From Annona cherimola (lineage: Eukaryota; Streptophyta; Magnoliopsida; Magnoliales; Annonaceae), in NCBI GenBank assembly GCA_030490835.1, contig CM059977.1, positions 23,665,335 through 23,729,334 on the forward strand: DNA of 64,000 nucleotides. The letters are read 5' to 3'. Position numbers and translations under genes: made by a program. Each line of letters opens with the position of its first letter. Position 1 is the stretch's first letter. Below are positions 1 through 11,414 of the stretch, in pieces. The notes beneath the pieces were generated by a model, which was given only the letters and a program-made list of their open reading frames with translations, was not told the DNA's origin and did no database searches.

Positions 1-78
1 CAAAAAGCACCTCCTCCAAAAGCCATTTGCAAACCATGATGATGATGATATATGTATTTTTTGTGGTGACCAGCTAAC

Positions 79-1482
79 CTTGAGATGAAATCCAGGAACC
101 AACCATCCTTTGTCCGCACTCCTGTCGTTTGATCCCCCAAACATAACATACAGTCCTACACCTATTGAAAGCAAGACAGTTCCAACCACAAACATATCTG
201 CACATGCAAGCGAATAGTAGGTATACATATTTAGAAATGAAAAAAAAAAATGCAATTAATGAAAATATACAGAAGCCAGCCGAAATCCGCGTACCTATGG
301 CTTCAATTAGTAGTTTCACCGTCTGTCCTTGACCTAGTCCGAGTGATAATGCATGAAAATATAGAAAATATGTTTCTAGAATATGCAAACAGCCCTGTGA
401 CACAAAAAGAAAAGGTGAAGTTCAATGAAGTTGTTCTAGTTGCTGGATGCCCAAAAGTACTCTAAGTCTAGCTACGTGGTTGATCACAATTTCATAGTTG
501 CATGCATAGTCACATATCGTGTAGGGATTACTTGATCTTTATCGATTGTAATTATTATGACTTTACACATACAGTTTTACCTTTACGAAGCACAATAATG
601 AGCCAAGCAATGATCCTGCAACTGCAATGAGAGCAAACAGTCGGCAAATTGCCACCATGCCCTGCAATGCAACCAAAATCGTGTTACAGTACATCCTTGC
701 AGTTGGGTTTGATCTTTCATCCATCTATGGAGAGAGAGTTCTGAAGTTGGATAGACTTGAGCATTTTCATTTCATTTCTTACCACTCCTTTGGATGAGAA
801 TTCTGTCCACTCAGATTAGTTCACAGTTTGCCCATTTTGTTTGTTCGTTTTCTATTCTTTCCACTTGCTGTAAAGGAATTGGCATTTCTGCAAGCTCAAA
901 GGTGCACTTGGTTGTACCAATAAGATGAAGATTTTCGTCTTATCTAATGCAACCAACCACAACCGAAAGTTGCTGAAGCACTCTTCTCCAACCCTGTTAA
1001 ACACAACGGTTGTAATGGATAATTTTGAGAAGCCAAGATAGCCGTATGACGACTCATGATACAACTATACTATGTGGGTACTTATTAATTGCCAAAGAAA
1101 GTGGCGAAAAAAAAAGAAACATTTATGGATACCCAATGAGTGTGTGACAGAAGATCAATAGATCCAAGGAAATACTTACTGTTTCAATGAACATTTCCAC
1201 CTTCAGCCACCAAGGTTTCCTTGTAACAGCAGGCCTGAAAATGGTGATGGCCAATACATTGGCTCCAACCTTTGCCTGTGATACCGGAATGATGCTTTCT
1301 GAAACTAAGGCTTTGGCTGCTGCTGTTGCTGCCTTCTTCTGCCCAGTACTGTTTGTGGAAATTCTCTTGCTCGATGCAATCACAGTCGTCCTAGGAAAGT
1401 CGGGCGGCCGGTGATTAGCAACTGTAGGTGGTAGACGCGAACAACGCAGATCAAACGGTGTCCTTTTGCATGTTTTGAGCAT
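79..1482 (-). CDS. UPF0114 (YqhA-like) membrane protein, copy A, 3' end outside window
   Basis: Exons on the minus strand: 1180-1482, 581-661, 295-394, 79-197. They join in frame (phases 0, 0, 1, 0) to give 201 residues, and the last exon (or exons) lies left of base 1. The start at 1482 is the first ATG of the open exon. Residues 1-90 are rich in S, T, A and basic residues, like a chloroplast transit peptide. Family blocks follow: VEMFIET at the end of exon 1, a hydrophobic ICRLFALIAVAGSLLGSLL helix in exon 2, GCLHILETY and LLIEAI in exon 3, and FVVGTVLLSIGVGLYVMF in exon 4. In plants the UPF0114 family is represented by At4g19390-type proteins; these are multi-pass membrane proteins of unknown biochemical role. 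Exon 4 lacks about six residues before its donor compared with neighbour copy B. The C-terminal exon expected from copy B is not in bases 1-78. Family call is firm; function is unknown. Confidence 0.87.
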
Positions 1483-2595
1483 TCTTCTTGCTGCCTGTTC
1501 TGCTATTGAATTCTGGGTTTTACTTTCTTTGGCTGTTGTTGGTGCTCGTTGTTTTTAATTAATATGGTGTCGCTTGGGTGGGTGGAGGAAGTTTCACTGC
1601 ATCTAAGCTGCAGACACAAGAATGTTTCTCGTCCATGCATCAGTTTGTGTGGGCTAAGATACTCAGCAGAAATCGAATCGAATTTCAATTGTCAGAGCCG
1701 TCAGCTCTTGTCAGCGCTCGACCGTGCGTTGGGAGGAATCTTCCACCTTCAGCATATGCTCAGTATCTCCTAGGTGCTTTCAAGGTAAGAAATTTTTTGA
1801 GATTTCCGTTCCTTTTGCATGGTTTGTCTGTTTGTTATTTTGCTTTGTTTCTTCTGTTGAGCATGGTTTTTAGGAAATAGCTTGTTATTCTGGTTGCCAA
1901 GTACAAGAGACCCACCAATATATATCTAAATCGGATGTGACTCGATCGTTCGTCCCTCTCTAGGGTGCCATGCAAGTTGAGCCATGCATGTGAATAATGA
2001 ATTTTGTTTGGCTACTTTAGTGGGCCCTGCCAAATAAAAAATCATGAGATATCTCTGAATTTTGGAATCACCCACGAAGGTATCAAAATAGCTAGATTCA
2101 TTTCTTGGATTTATTAAAAGTGACATCTTTGCAAAAACCAAGAGGTGAAGCATTTTGAACCAATTCCACAGAAGGGTAAGGATATAACCCTTCCATGCCA
2201 TGTCCAGGAATTAATTAGGATAGTTCCACTGAGCAATTACAAAACGGAATCCTTAATATTGGACATGCGAAAAATCAGATAAATTACCGTGTGCTGATTA
2301 AATGGCCATTCATCCCCACGTGATATATTTATATGAGGTTAACTTCTATACATCCGGTACTACTAAAGAAATGGATACAATAGTCTAGTTTAAGCCCAAT
2401 CCTAATGGTCCATGTCAAATCCAATACATTTACAGTATTTAATATCATCTGTTTTATCAAAATAGTATCAATAGGAGAGTTGTTGTGTGGGTCATATTTT
2501 CTAAATATATGTAAAAAGTATATAAATTTAGAGTTGGATCTACCATATTTAGTACTAGTTCAATCATATTGTAAAATGTATTTATTAAACGGAGA
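1483..2595. other. Upstream region of UPF0114 copy A, no gene seen
   Basis: This is the 5' leader and promoter side of copy A, which is read leftwards. Short open frames on both strands (for example 1549-1880) have no recognisable domain and no exon partner. From about 1900 the sequence becomes AT-rich and merges into a transposon-like block. Confidence 0.5.
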
Positions 2596-3150
2596 TGCTC
2601 CTATGAAACCCCATTTTTATGTAACTCATTTTATTTTCAATATTTAGATGGTTGGTGAAAATTTACTCTATCTACTGTGTTTAACATTATGTGTATTATT
2701 ATGAAAACTCTTTCATTTTTATAATATTACTGTATATGGGTCTCATCTACAAATATATAAAATCAACGTAATAAAATGATTTATTGCTAAATATCAATTT
2801 TTAAGTAATATTTTCAACATCTTATCCATCTAAAATATTATTACAACCTAGATAAATGATTCTATAAAGTATTACTACATTCCAATATATACGTAAATGA
2901 ATTTAAACATTTTTCCTAATTTACATATGAATATACTTATTTTTTTGACAAGGATCAATGTAATTATTTTTGAACCAATATGACTTATGCGCATAATGGA
3001 TTTGAATGAAACTTAGTCTTCTAATCAAACAAATGATGTTAAATAAAAAAATGAATTTTATTTTTCATCAAGCATCAAAATCTTAAAATTTGAAGGGGTT
3101 ACATGGAACCACTTTTATGTAACCCGTTTACATAGAAGTAATCCCATTTA
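2596..3150. mobile_element. Foldback-type MITE, old copy (family of 29742-30294)
   Basis: An AT-rich block of about 550 bp. It shares ordered motifs with the better preserved element at 29742-30294: TTTTATGTAACTC on the left, AATGATGTTAAAT near the right, and GGGGTTACATGGAACC with TTTACATAGAAG at the right end. The two halves are imperfect inverted copies. There is no coding capacity. Boundaries are approximate and target duplications were not identified. Confidence 0.55.
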
Positions 3151-3944
3151 TTAAATGATTCTTCTCCAGCATGAGATGAAAATATTTGCTGCTTCCAAAA
3201 ATGTTAAAATATATTAAATAAATTATTATCCAGCTAATTACTTAATAGGTAATGATTAAATACATACATATGTACTGACTCTTGGTTATATAATTTTAAA
3301 AATAACAGTTTTCACCTTTATATAACGTGAAATATAGGTGAAAAATATTGAATTATGAAATTGTAAGAGAATATATATATAAATTTTAAAATGGTAAATT
3401 TCTATATAAATAAAGATTACATAGGGCTTGCTATATAAACAAAATAGATTACATAGGCCCACATAAAATGACAATAAAAAAATGAAAAAAGGAGCTCATA
3501 AAACATAGGCACATTGAAGCTCGATCGGTGCCTGTGGGTGTACTCAATCATTACCGACTAGTGAATATATAGTACATGCTTTCGTTATGCTATTTCTAGC
3601 TAATGGAATTTGACAAGCATGATCAGGAAACCAACTTAATTCAATTCCTTCCAATTGATTGATTAAAAGAGTGTATATATAATACATATGAGAAACCAAA
3701 AACTGAACTTCCCAATCCAACGCTAGGAAGACAGAGATAGAATGTTTATTTTCAATTCCTTGTGTTCTATACAGAGCAACCTTAGATGAATTTAACGAAT
3801 GCAAATAAGCAAAAAATCTTTATTGGAAGTATACATCTTTTGACTACGGACTGTTGTGTCTAATAACTAATTAGAAACGGCCTTCTTTAATTGATTAATA
3901 TACATACACATATATATGAGGCCTGATTATTTCCGTGTGTCTGG
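3151..3944. other. AT-rich spacer, nothing recognised
   Basis: AT-rich sequence with TA runs and no open frame with coding character. The 86-aa frame at 3544-3804 on the minus strand has no family features. Confidence 0.5.
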
Positions 3945-4244
3945 CCTGAAAACTTATTTTTTTTTTTTATTTTTTTTCATGGGTAAGTAAATCTAGGTGT
4001 ATTGAATCTATAAACCAAAATTTACCATTTTTGGATATTTTCAAGTATTTTTTTTGGATTTTTAAACACAGTGGCATTTTCGTAATTTTTTGATCAAAAA
4101 ATTACGAAAATGCCACTGTGTTTAAAAATAAAAAAAACCCTTAAAAACATCCAAAAATGGTAAAACTTAGTTTATAGATTCAATACACCTAGATTTACTT
4201 ACCCATGAAAAAAAATAAAAAAAAATAAAAAAAAAGTTTTCAGG
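3945..4244. mobile_element. Nearly perfect 300-bp palindromic MITE
   Basis: Left arm begins CCTGAAAACTT and right arm ends AAGTTTTCAGG. The centre is TTTTTTGATCAAAAAA at about 4086-4101. Matching blocks lie at mirrored positions: CATGGGTAAGTAAATCTAGG with its complement, and ACACAGTGGCATTTTCGTAA with its complement. The arms are about 148 bp and differ by few bases or small length changes, so the copy looks young. Transcribed RNA would fold into one long hairpin. It ends 148 bp downstream of the stop codon of UPF0114 copy B, so it may lie in or just past that gene's 3' UTR. Confidence 0.88.
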
Positions 4245-4391
4245 CGTCTATATATATATATATATCTTCCATACAACGTAGTTAATTAACTCTGCATTAA
4301 TTAATCTTTATACGTGTGCATGTGTATGTTCTGTGTTGATTAATTAAAATTGCTCTTCCTTGCTACAGCTGCATCAATCGGCAGTAATGCT

Positions 4392-6392
4392 TCACTTGAT
4401 GGAGAGTCTTGAAAGGAGGGAAATGGAAGCCGAGGAAACGAGGATGGCCCCAGCAAAACAAGCAAGATCAAACCCATTTACCACGGGCACGTTCTTCAAC
4501 TTCTCCACCAACCCGGCCTGAAGCAAGATCACCACTCCATGTCCGATCTTTGATTTCGCCTGAGACACACATTGCATCTCCATCCATGGTGGGATCCTCT
4601 GAAATTAAGAGACATTAAGATCATGATCACAATTTATTAATTAAGTGCAAACGTAATTAAGGAGTTTGTTGGATATCTACGTATACATCTAGCTAAAAGT
4701 GTGGTGCCGATTACAACCTTGAGAGGGAAGAGGCCAAAGAAGTTGGATTCGGGTATCAACCATCTCTTATCTCCATTTTCTTGTTTTGAGCTCACAAATA
4801 AGCCATACATCCCTAACCCAAACGTCAACATCGCAGTGCCTATCAGAAATGAATCTGCAAATTAATGACAAAATCAGTTAACTATATAATTTATAAACAA
4901 GGTATTAAATTATAAGACACACAAACAAATTGAGGTAGAGTAACCAATATTATATGTTATGTCTCTAGGAATTAAGATAGTGACAACATTAGAAAGATAA
5001 ATAAAGGGCTTTTTTTTTTTTTTTTTTTTGCATGTATTGGTACCTGCAAGGGTTGACCGAAATTACAAGTGTGTCATGAATTTTGCAAAATTTGCCTTCA
5101 TGTTTGTGATGTTTGCCTAAAACTATAGGTGTATCTACAAATCCTATATCATTTTTTAAAAAATGACAAAAATATTCCTGCATATAAATGAAATTATGAG
5201 ATACAATAAAATATCTTTAAAATATGAAAATAATTTATTTTTTAAAATATTCCTCACATTAAAATAGTTCTATTTAATGTGAGGAATATTTTTAAAAATA
5301 TAATTATTTTTATATCTTAAAGGAATTTCTTATATTTTATAATTTTATTTACTTATAGGAGTATCTTTGTCGCTTTTAAAAAGAATTTAGGGTTTATAAA
5401 TACACCTTTGATGTCAGGCAAATCTTGTAGTTTCTGATGCAAAATTTGCAAGAGTTGTAACTTGTAACAGGCTCGCAATTTGGACCGAATCTTGTAAGTA
5501 TGCAAAATCTCATAAACAAATAATAATCGAAGAGAATCTTGAAAATACCTAAGGCTTCAATGAGCAGCTGAATCACCTCCACTTGACTTGACCTTTGTGC
5601 CATGGTGTGAAAGTACTCCAAGAATGATTCGACAACAAGAAAGCAGCCCTGTTTTTTTTTTTTTTTTTTTTTTTTGAATTTCAAAAAACAAAAAAAGTCT
5701 AAAGAATGTTAAAATTTTATTAAAGCCAAGAAGCCAAAGTTGATAACAAGGACCATTTGATACGTATAACAATCAAGCATATAAATATATGTTTGTAATT
5801 AATTAATTAATTACCTCAACAAAGCACAAAATGGAGCCAAGTAGCGACCCAAAGAGGGCGAATAACGCAAAGAACCGGCAATTAATGACCGCCTGCATCA
5901 TAATTAAGCAAAACCATGTACATGAATATCAATTAATGAATTCCCTCATTATATAATTTGCACGTAAAAAATGAAAACGATGGAAGGATCTCAAATTAAA
6001 TTAAAAACACCTACTTTTTCCACAAGCATTTCCACCACCTGCACCCGCCAAGCTTTCTTCATCCCCGCTGGCCTCAAAGTCCTTCCAAGACCATCCGCCA
6101 CACGGCCCACACCCATTACAAGCAATGCCAGATCTACCACGCCTTCCTTCTCGCCTTTCCGTCGCCCCTCAAACACCGAGCTCACCGAATCCGCCACCCC
6201 CCTGGCAGCCGCTGCCACCTGTCTCTTACTCCCATGGCCATTTCCATGAAGCTCTTTCATTTTGGCGGACGACGACGACGACCACGGTCGACATCTCCAC
6301 ACATTGCCGGAAGCAGTATTGGACGGTGAAGATGAGGAGGCATCGATCTGTAGTGGGGCACATGCACCCAGCAGTCTACTCGCAGCCGACAT
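4392..6392 (-). CDS. UPF0114 (YqhA-like) membrane protein, copy B, complete
   Basis: Five exons on the minus strand: 6015-6392, 5815-5892, 5549-5648, 4718-4854, 4392-4598. They total 900 nt for 299 residues. All introns are GT-AG with phases 0, 0, 1, 0, identical to copy A. The start at 6392 is the first ATG, 75 bp below a TATAAAG box. Residues 1-110 are Ser/Ala/basic-rich, like a plastid transit peptide. Family blocks are VVEMLVEK, NCRFFALFALFGSLLGSIL (helix 1), GCFLVVESFLEYFH, QLLIEAL, FLIGTAMLTFGLGMYGLFV (helix 2), then the C-terminal exon with KSKIGHGVVILLQAGLVEK and a last helix ending at ISLLSRLSIK. Plant relatives are At4g19390 and similar proteins of unknown function. Intron 3 holds a long palindromic element. 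The exon 3 acceptor is preceded by A24 (5652-5675 read on the plus strand as T24). Confidence 0.92.
5035..5505. mobile_element. Palindromic MITE inside intron 3 of UPF0114 copy B
   Basis: The two halves are inverted copies around about 5268, where ATTCCTCACATTAAA faces TTTAATGTGAGGAAT. Outer arms also match: GGTGTATCTACAAATCCT on the left faces AGGGTTTATAAATACACC on the right. Total length is about 470 bp with no open frame. The element lies between the donor at 4855-5548's upstream exon and the exon 4 acceptor, so it is spliced out. Confidence 0.75.
5649..5675 (-). other. Unusual splice acceptor with A24 tract before CAG
   Basis: Read on the minus strand, intron 2 of UPF0114 copy B ends with a T-rich tract, then GAAATTC, then 24 consecutive A residues and CAG, followed by exon 3 starting GGCTGC. 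The family-conserved exon start GCFLVVES and the phase match to copy A fix the junction at 5648/5649. The usual pyrimidine tract is pushed more than 30 nt from the AG. Confidence 0.85.
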
Positions 6393-6466
6393 TGGCGTCG
6401 TGGCCCAAACGATGCACGCACCAACGTAACTTGTTTGGAGAAGCTCTGGCTGGTCTAGTGCGTGGT

Positions 6467-6473
6467 CTTTATA
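6467..6473 (-). promoter_or_regulatory. TATA box of UPF0114 copy B
   Basis: TATAAAG on the minus strand, 75 bp upstream of the ATG at 6392. Spacing leaves about 45 nt for a 5' UTR. No other TATA-like word lies closer to the start. Confidence 0.6.
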
Positions 6474-6526
6474 TCATGCGCTCGAGGGTGGCGGGCCGAA
6501 GTGAAGAAGAAGATTCTCAGCATATT

Positions 6527-6552
6527 GGGGAGAGGGAGAGGGAGAGGGAGAG
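6527..6552. repeat. (GGGAGA)n microsatellite
   Basis: About four hexamer units of GGGAGA, in the upstream region of UPF0114 copy B; it reads as a CT-rich stretch on the coding strand. Confidence 0.8.
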
Positions 6553-8691
6553 CGAGTTGTATTTTGAACGTGAAACTGTGATCAACGGCGGAGGAATTGG
6601 TTGCATTTACATGCATAAGAGACGAGACAATGGAGAGCGTGTGGGGCCTCGTGATATTGAGACCATACAAATGTACGTCGGTTTGACCGTTGGGCGGTTC
6701 GGGCTTTTTCCATGTGCTGCGCAGGCGAGGACGAGAGGTTTGCTTTGGCTGCACGTGAAAGATTTTTAGCCGTCGACTTGCAAATGCGTCGTTGTAGACT
6801 AGAGCGAGGAAACTTCATTGCAATTCACGTCATGTTCATGTGCGCTGGCTATATATTCTGGTTGTTGGGACTTTGGTGTCTTCTGGCCCTACCATGCCCT
6901 TTTTCCAAATTCTATTACCGTCGGTGTTCTTTTCATTTTTGGCTCTTTTTTTTTCTTTTTTTTTTTTGAGAAGTTTTCATTCTTGGATTTAGGTGACCAT
7001 AGGTGTCCAGGGGGGAAAACAAAACAAACAAACAAAAACAAGCCAAAAGTGCAAATTAATGATGTTCACTTTCTTTTTTTTTAATAAAAAAATTATGTTC
7101 ACTTTCCAATTAAACAAAAATAAAAATAAATTTATAAGATAAGTTAATTAAAAGGAAAATATTTTCCATCTTTATGTGTTTTGCTATATCCCATATGGTT
7201 GACATGCATAAAGGGTATATTTGGAAAGTAATAAAAATTTTAATGTAAAAGTTGTTGAACTAGTAGAAAATGATGTGTTATGATAGAGGTAATAACGATA
7301 AGTAAAAAGAATAAAATTAAAATAAATAAGTTAGTTGTATAGGTATTTGCGTTATAGGTGGGTGGGCTTTAGAAATTTCATCTTATTAAAATTAAAATTT
7401 TTTCAAGTTTGTTTAGTATTTTATTTTTAAAAATCAACAAAAATTATGGTGAATAGATGTATAGTTTTTTCCACAATGTGAAAAAACTAAATAATGCCAA
7501 CACTCGTAAATCCATCAGTTTGGGGGACACCGGATACGGACTGGATCTTGTATGTTTAACTATATATGTAACGTACTATCAAATGATGCGGGCTTTAATT
7601 AGGAGGCTCCAAAGTTATTATTTTGATTGCCGTGGCTAAGGAAATTAATTAATGAATTATTCTAATATTAATTTTTTAGAATATATATATTAATATCCAT
7701 AGAAATAGGTAAGCGTACGCGTTTAGAATTTGTTGTATATATCATGGAAATATGACATTTTCGATTGAAGGTAGAATGAATATTGAAATTTTTTTCGCTG
7801 AGGTACATGTAAATATCGAGAACCTTCACGCAACTAAAAGGCCTTAAGTTATTTTTTTCATATCAGCTGGAACATTCAAAACAGATACGTAACCAGGCCC
7901 ACAAAGTGCCAATTGCCAAGGCTGCAAATCAGCCCAAGAATCTGTCAAATAACAGTCACCAATTAATTAGGGCACATGTCTCTTTGACTGGGAAGAGCCA
8001 GACATGAAACACTCACATCCACATTTCATATGGTACAACTTGCTGGTTCTTCCCATTATCAGAGCTCTTTAATTTGCTGGGTTTAATCTGTGTTTTTCTT
8101 CTTTGCTCAAATTTTCTTTTTTCATACTTATTTGCAACTGGAGTCAATCTAGCCCCAACTATATTTTTAAAAATCTCAACTCAACCTTTCCCATGTTTCT
8201 AAAACCTCAATCCAACAAAATTAACAAATACGGTTTTGAAAATTTAAGTCGACAACTTTTAAAAATTATTAACTTTGCTTCGATCTATTACTAAAATTGA
8301 GACGATACTTCAAGTTGTGTAAGATTTATATTTTAAATCAGCTTTGAGTAAAAATATTTGTTATTAATCTTAATGTTATTTAACTAAATATAAAAAATAG
8401 AAATTACCAATTTATGAGGATATCTATCTGATACGACAACGTATGTATCGTATGTGAGTGAGACACCCATATATAAAAACACTGGCCATTGAAGTTGCAA
8501 AGGGATCGATCGACAATCGGCTTCGATCTGTTCATCTGAGTTACTCACGGTGCATTAGCATGCAAGTTTCAAATATTGCAAAGAAATCAACGACACTTTA
8601 GAGAATATGGGGAAAATGATTCCATTGAAATTAAATCAGTACAAAAAAGAGAAAAGATTGAAAGAAATTTTGGAGGGAAAATTGGTCTTAA
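6553..8691. other. Intergenic region, one degenerate MITE-like end
   Basis: No gene is supported. Bases about 7206-7400 begin GGGTATATTTGG and contain words typical of the hAT-like MITEs found elsewhere in the window (41300, 55337), but a second end is not clear. The rest is AT-rich. The last few hundred bases form the 3' flank of the COR413 gene. Confidence 0.45.
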
Positions 8692-11414
8692 TTAGGTGAA
8701 GTGCAACACCATGCGCCAGATTGGATAGACAAGCAGCAAAATGATTCCCATGGTGTTGGAGACACCATGAGTCCGTGTGAAGGAATTTCTGAATCCCCCA
8801 GAGGCTCGGATGTGCTCTTGGAGGAGGTAGCAACTGATGGCAAGACAGATGGTGGTGCCTACCCAGGTTTCCCTGAATGTGTGGGTAAACAGATGCGGCG
8901 CAACCACCAGAAGAAGAATCAGTGAACCAGGCATCTCTAGACAGTCTGTGGCAAAATGACATGTTGTCAATACCAGTTTGGATATAAATCATATAATATA
9001 GTACTTCTCACAAGCAGCAAGTTGAAGCAAGGAAAATGAATAAACGGATAAGATCGACAGGAATTTGATATAGTGAATGTTTAGGATTTTTAATGCAAAT
9101 AGAAAATACTTGAGAATCTTGCCCATATACGGAGACAGTTTTCGAGACCCAAAATTGCAAAACATTGAAGTAGATATCAATAATAACATATGAGAATATC
9201 GAAATAGGTTATTTCAATACATGAAACATTGCCCTTTGTTGATATGACTCGTGATTAAAAATGATTACATTCCTAATGTACATTACAATCAGCTCAAGTT
9301 TTCATAACAACGATATTGAAGCTGACAACAACTAAAATTACTAATAGGTGAGTAGAGTGCCCCATTAAAGTTGGAAGGGCTAACTTAAAGGTTAGATTAA
9401 AATTACTAGTAGATAATAAAATCCATGATTTAGAAAAATTACATTAAAAGAATTTTTGGTGTCCATGCGCATACACCTATTTTTTTTAAATTTTTTTGAA
9501 TTTTTTTTACAATATTGTTAATCTATATGTATTTAATATGTGTATAAATTTTCATAAATTTTGGAGTATTTTAGATATTTATTTTTTATTTTTGAAAATC
9601 AGTGGCATTTTAGGTAATTTTAAATTACTAAAATGTCACTGATTTTTAAAAATCCGAAATAAATATCTAAAAATCTCCAAAAATGGTAAAAATTGATACA
9701 TATGTTAAATACACTTAGATTAATAAGTTCATGAAAAATTTTTGAAAAAAAAATTAAAAAAATGAGTATATGCTCCCGGGAGCATCGATGCTCAATGCTC
9801 CCGGGAGCATAGGATCAGCCTCCGTCCATACGGTTCTATCCTAAAATGATTTAGTAAGTTAGAAAATCTATTTTTGCACATATAAATTAGTAACTCTTCA
9901 AGCCTCTTAACAATGTGAGATTTCCTTACACCACTAACTTCTTCATGTGTTTTCTTTTTCTTTGATCCAGACAGTCTGTGTCTGCATGAATACTTTGACG
10001 CTCAACGTAGTTTGGAGAGGGAATAAAAATGCTTACCTGGGAAATGTCGAGGAAAGAATAGCCTTAGGACAACATGGATGAAGCCAATCCATTTTCCCAC
10101 CTCTCCTCTACACAATTATTAAAGCATATCTTAGTGTATGCGATGACGACTAGTTCTCCAACGGTTACTAAGAGAATAAAAGAGAAATGAATACTCGGGC
10201 TAGTGTTTATCACCTGAAAAAATGGAACAGTGATGTAGGAAGGCTCAAGAAAATGTAAGGAACCAAAAGTGAAGTCTTCATGTTTGTCTTCCAGTTTGTT
10301 CGATCCAAAATCAACAAGTAGCTGTCGCGCAAGCACAGAAAGAGAGCTCAATGCACAAGCTTGATAATACCATAAACTTAATAATAATAGAAAAAAGAAG
10401 TTAGAGTGGTTGTCATGCTCGCGAGCACAATGGGAGAATGCTGTTACCACTGAGGTAAGTTTTCAATGGCAAGAGTGGTTTTCATAAGAAGAAATATCAA
10501 AAATGGAAAAGTAGCTTTCAATAAAAAGCGAAATTTAGAGAACATTCTCTGTTTTGACATTGACGTAATTTAGAGCTATTCGACTAGCACACACGTTCTA
10601 CTCTGACATATAGCGGAAGGAATTGGAAATACTCGATTACTATGGTTAGAGGAAATGACTACACTGCAATCATCATTTTCTTTCCATAGTAAGAAAGTGT
10701 TATCAAATATTCAATATAGATTCTGAAATCATTCCAATTTTATCTTCGATGTAAACTCTTTTAAATTTGAAGCCATCTTTGCAAATCAAAAGTCTACATA
10801 TAAGATCAATTATCAAAAAAAAAAAAAAAAGTCCACATAAAAGATCAGATTGCTTCTTTGACAATTGCTATCTTTATTATCTAGAAACACCATTAGTTTC
10901 GGCCTAATTGACGATCAGATTGTGTATTTCCAGGACATAGGATCAAGACAATTTTCAAAGGAACGCATGCTTCCAAACATCAATGCCTACAAGCCCATGC
11001 ATAGACCAAACCAAAGACATCCGAACGCAGACATGAGCTAGCCTCTATAATTTAGGTGGTGGGAATCTTGACGACGATGGTGCTGACGAAATTACAAAAA
11101 GGGCTATCTAGAATTCAAGTAATTAAAAGATTTCCGAGAATTTCAATCAAGAACATAATCCTAACTTCTCAAGTTCCTTATCAATTGTTTAGTTCAAAAG
11201 GAAAAAAAAAAAAAAGTTCCTTATCAATTACTCACATAGCTGCAAGCGACGCAATCCCTTTGAGAAATGTAGTCCCAAATCTAATGCCTCCCAACTTGGT
11301 AGCATGGTTGGCCAGCCTCTTCACTGCATTGCCGATCTCTCTGAGGTCGGAGGCAATGAGATCTCTGCCGCTGGTGTCGTCGACCTTCATCTTCAAGTAC
11401 TCCATCCTACCCAT
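8692..11414 (-). CDS. Cold-regulated 413 (COR413) plasma-membrane-type protein
   Basis: Four exons on the minus strand: 11236-11414, 10214-10321, 10037-10107, 8692-8945. They total 612 nt for 203 residues, the normal size of COR413-PM proteins. The start is MGRMEYLKMK at 11414, the family-typical N-terminus; upstream in-frame sequence looks non-coding. Exon 2 gives YLLILDRTNWKTNM and LLVPYIFLSLP, exon 3 GEVGKWIGF and LRLFFPRHFP, exon 4 LEMPGSLILLLVVAPHLF, YLLQEHIRASGGFRNSF and GIILLLVYPIW. About five to six hydrophobic helices are visible. Family members accumulate in membranes during cold, drought or ABA treatment; their molecular role is unsettled. Oddities: residue 53 is G and residue 121 is C where I remember tryptophan in relatives. 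Intron 3 contains a foldback MITE. Promoter motifs fit cold/ABA control. Confidence 0.93.
9470..9823. mobile_element. Mutator-like foldback MITE in intron 3 of COR413 gene
   Basis: Inverted arms about a centre near 9625, where AGTGGCATTTTAGGTAATTT faces AATTACTAAAATGTCACT. The right end has GCTCCCGGGAGCAT twice and ends GCCTCC, matching the termini of the copies at 13666 and 50097. The left end is shorter, so the copy may be trimmed. The words GTGTCCATG (left) and GTCCATACG (right) may be the remains of a target duplication. Confidence 0.7.
10521..11030. other. Intron 1 of COR413 gene, no inserted gene
   Basis: Part of the 914-bp intron between exons 1 and 2 (10322-11235). It is AT-rich with a poly-A run near 10815 and no open frame of note. 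Confidence 0.6.

Noticed and set aside
1549..1880. Plus-strand frames of 74-100 aa upstream of UPF0114 copy A
   Set aside because: Considered as a divergent gene start but there is no recognisable protein and no splice-linked continuation.
3945..4244. Palindromes considered as CRISPR or as a microRNA gene
   Set aside because: There is no repeat-spacer structure and the genome is a plant. Arms of about 150 bp with near-perfect pairing fit a MITE rather than a conserved microRNA precursor.
6125..6769. 214-aa plus-strand open frame
   Set aside because: It overlaps exon 1 and the promoter of UPF0114 copy B on the opposite strand. Its Pro/Ser-rich protein has no domain, and GC-rich antisense frames are expected there.
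9966..9990. CAGACAGTCTGTG near COR413 exon 3 resembling the exon 4 boundary at 8941
   Set aside because: The match to ACAGTCTGTG is only 10 bp, and the following bases do not continue the coding frame, so it is not a duplicated exon.
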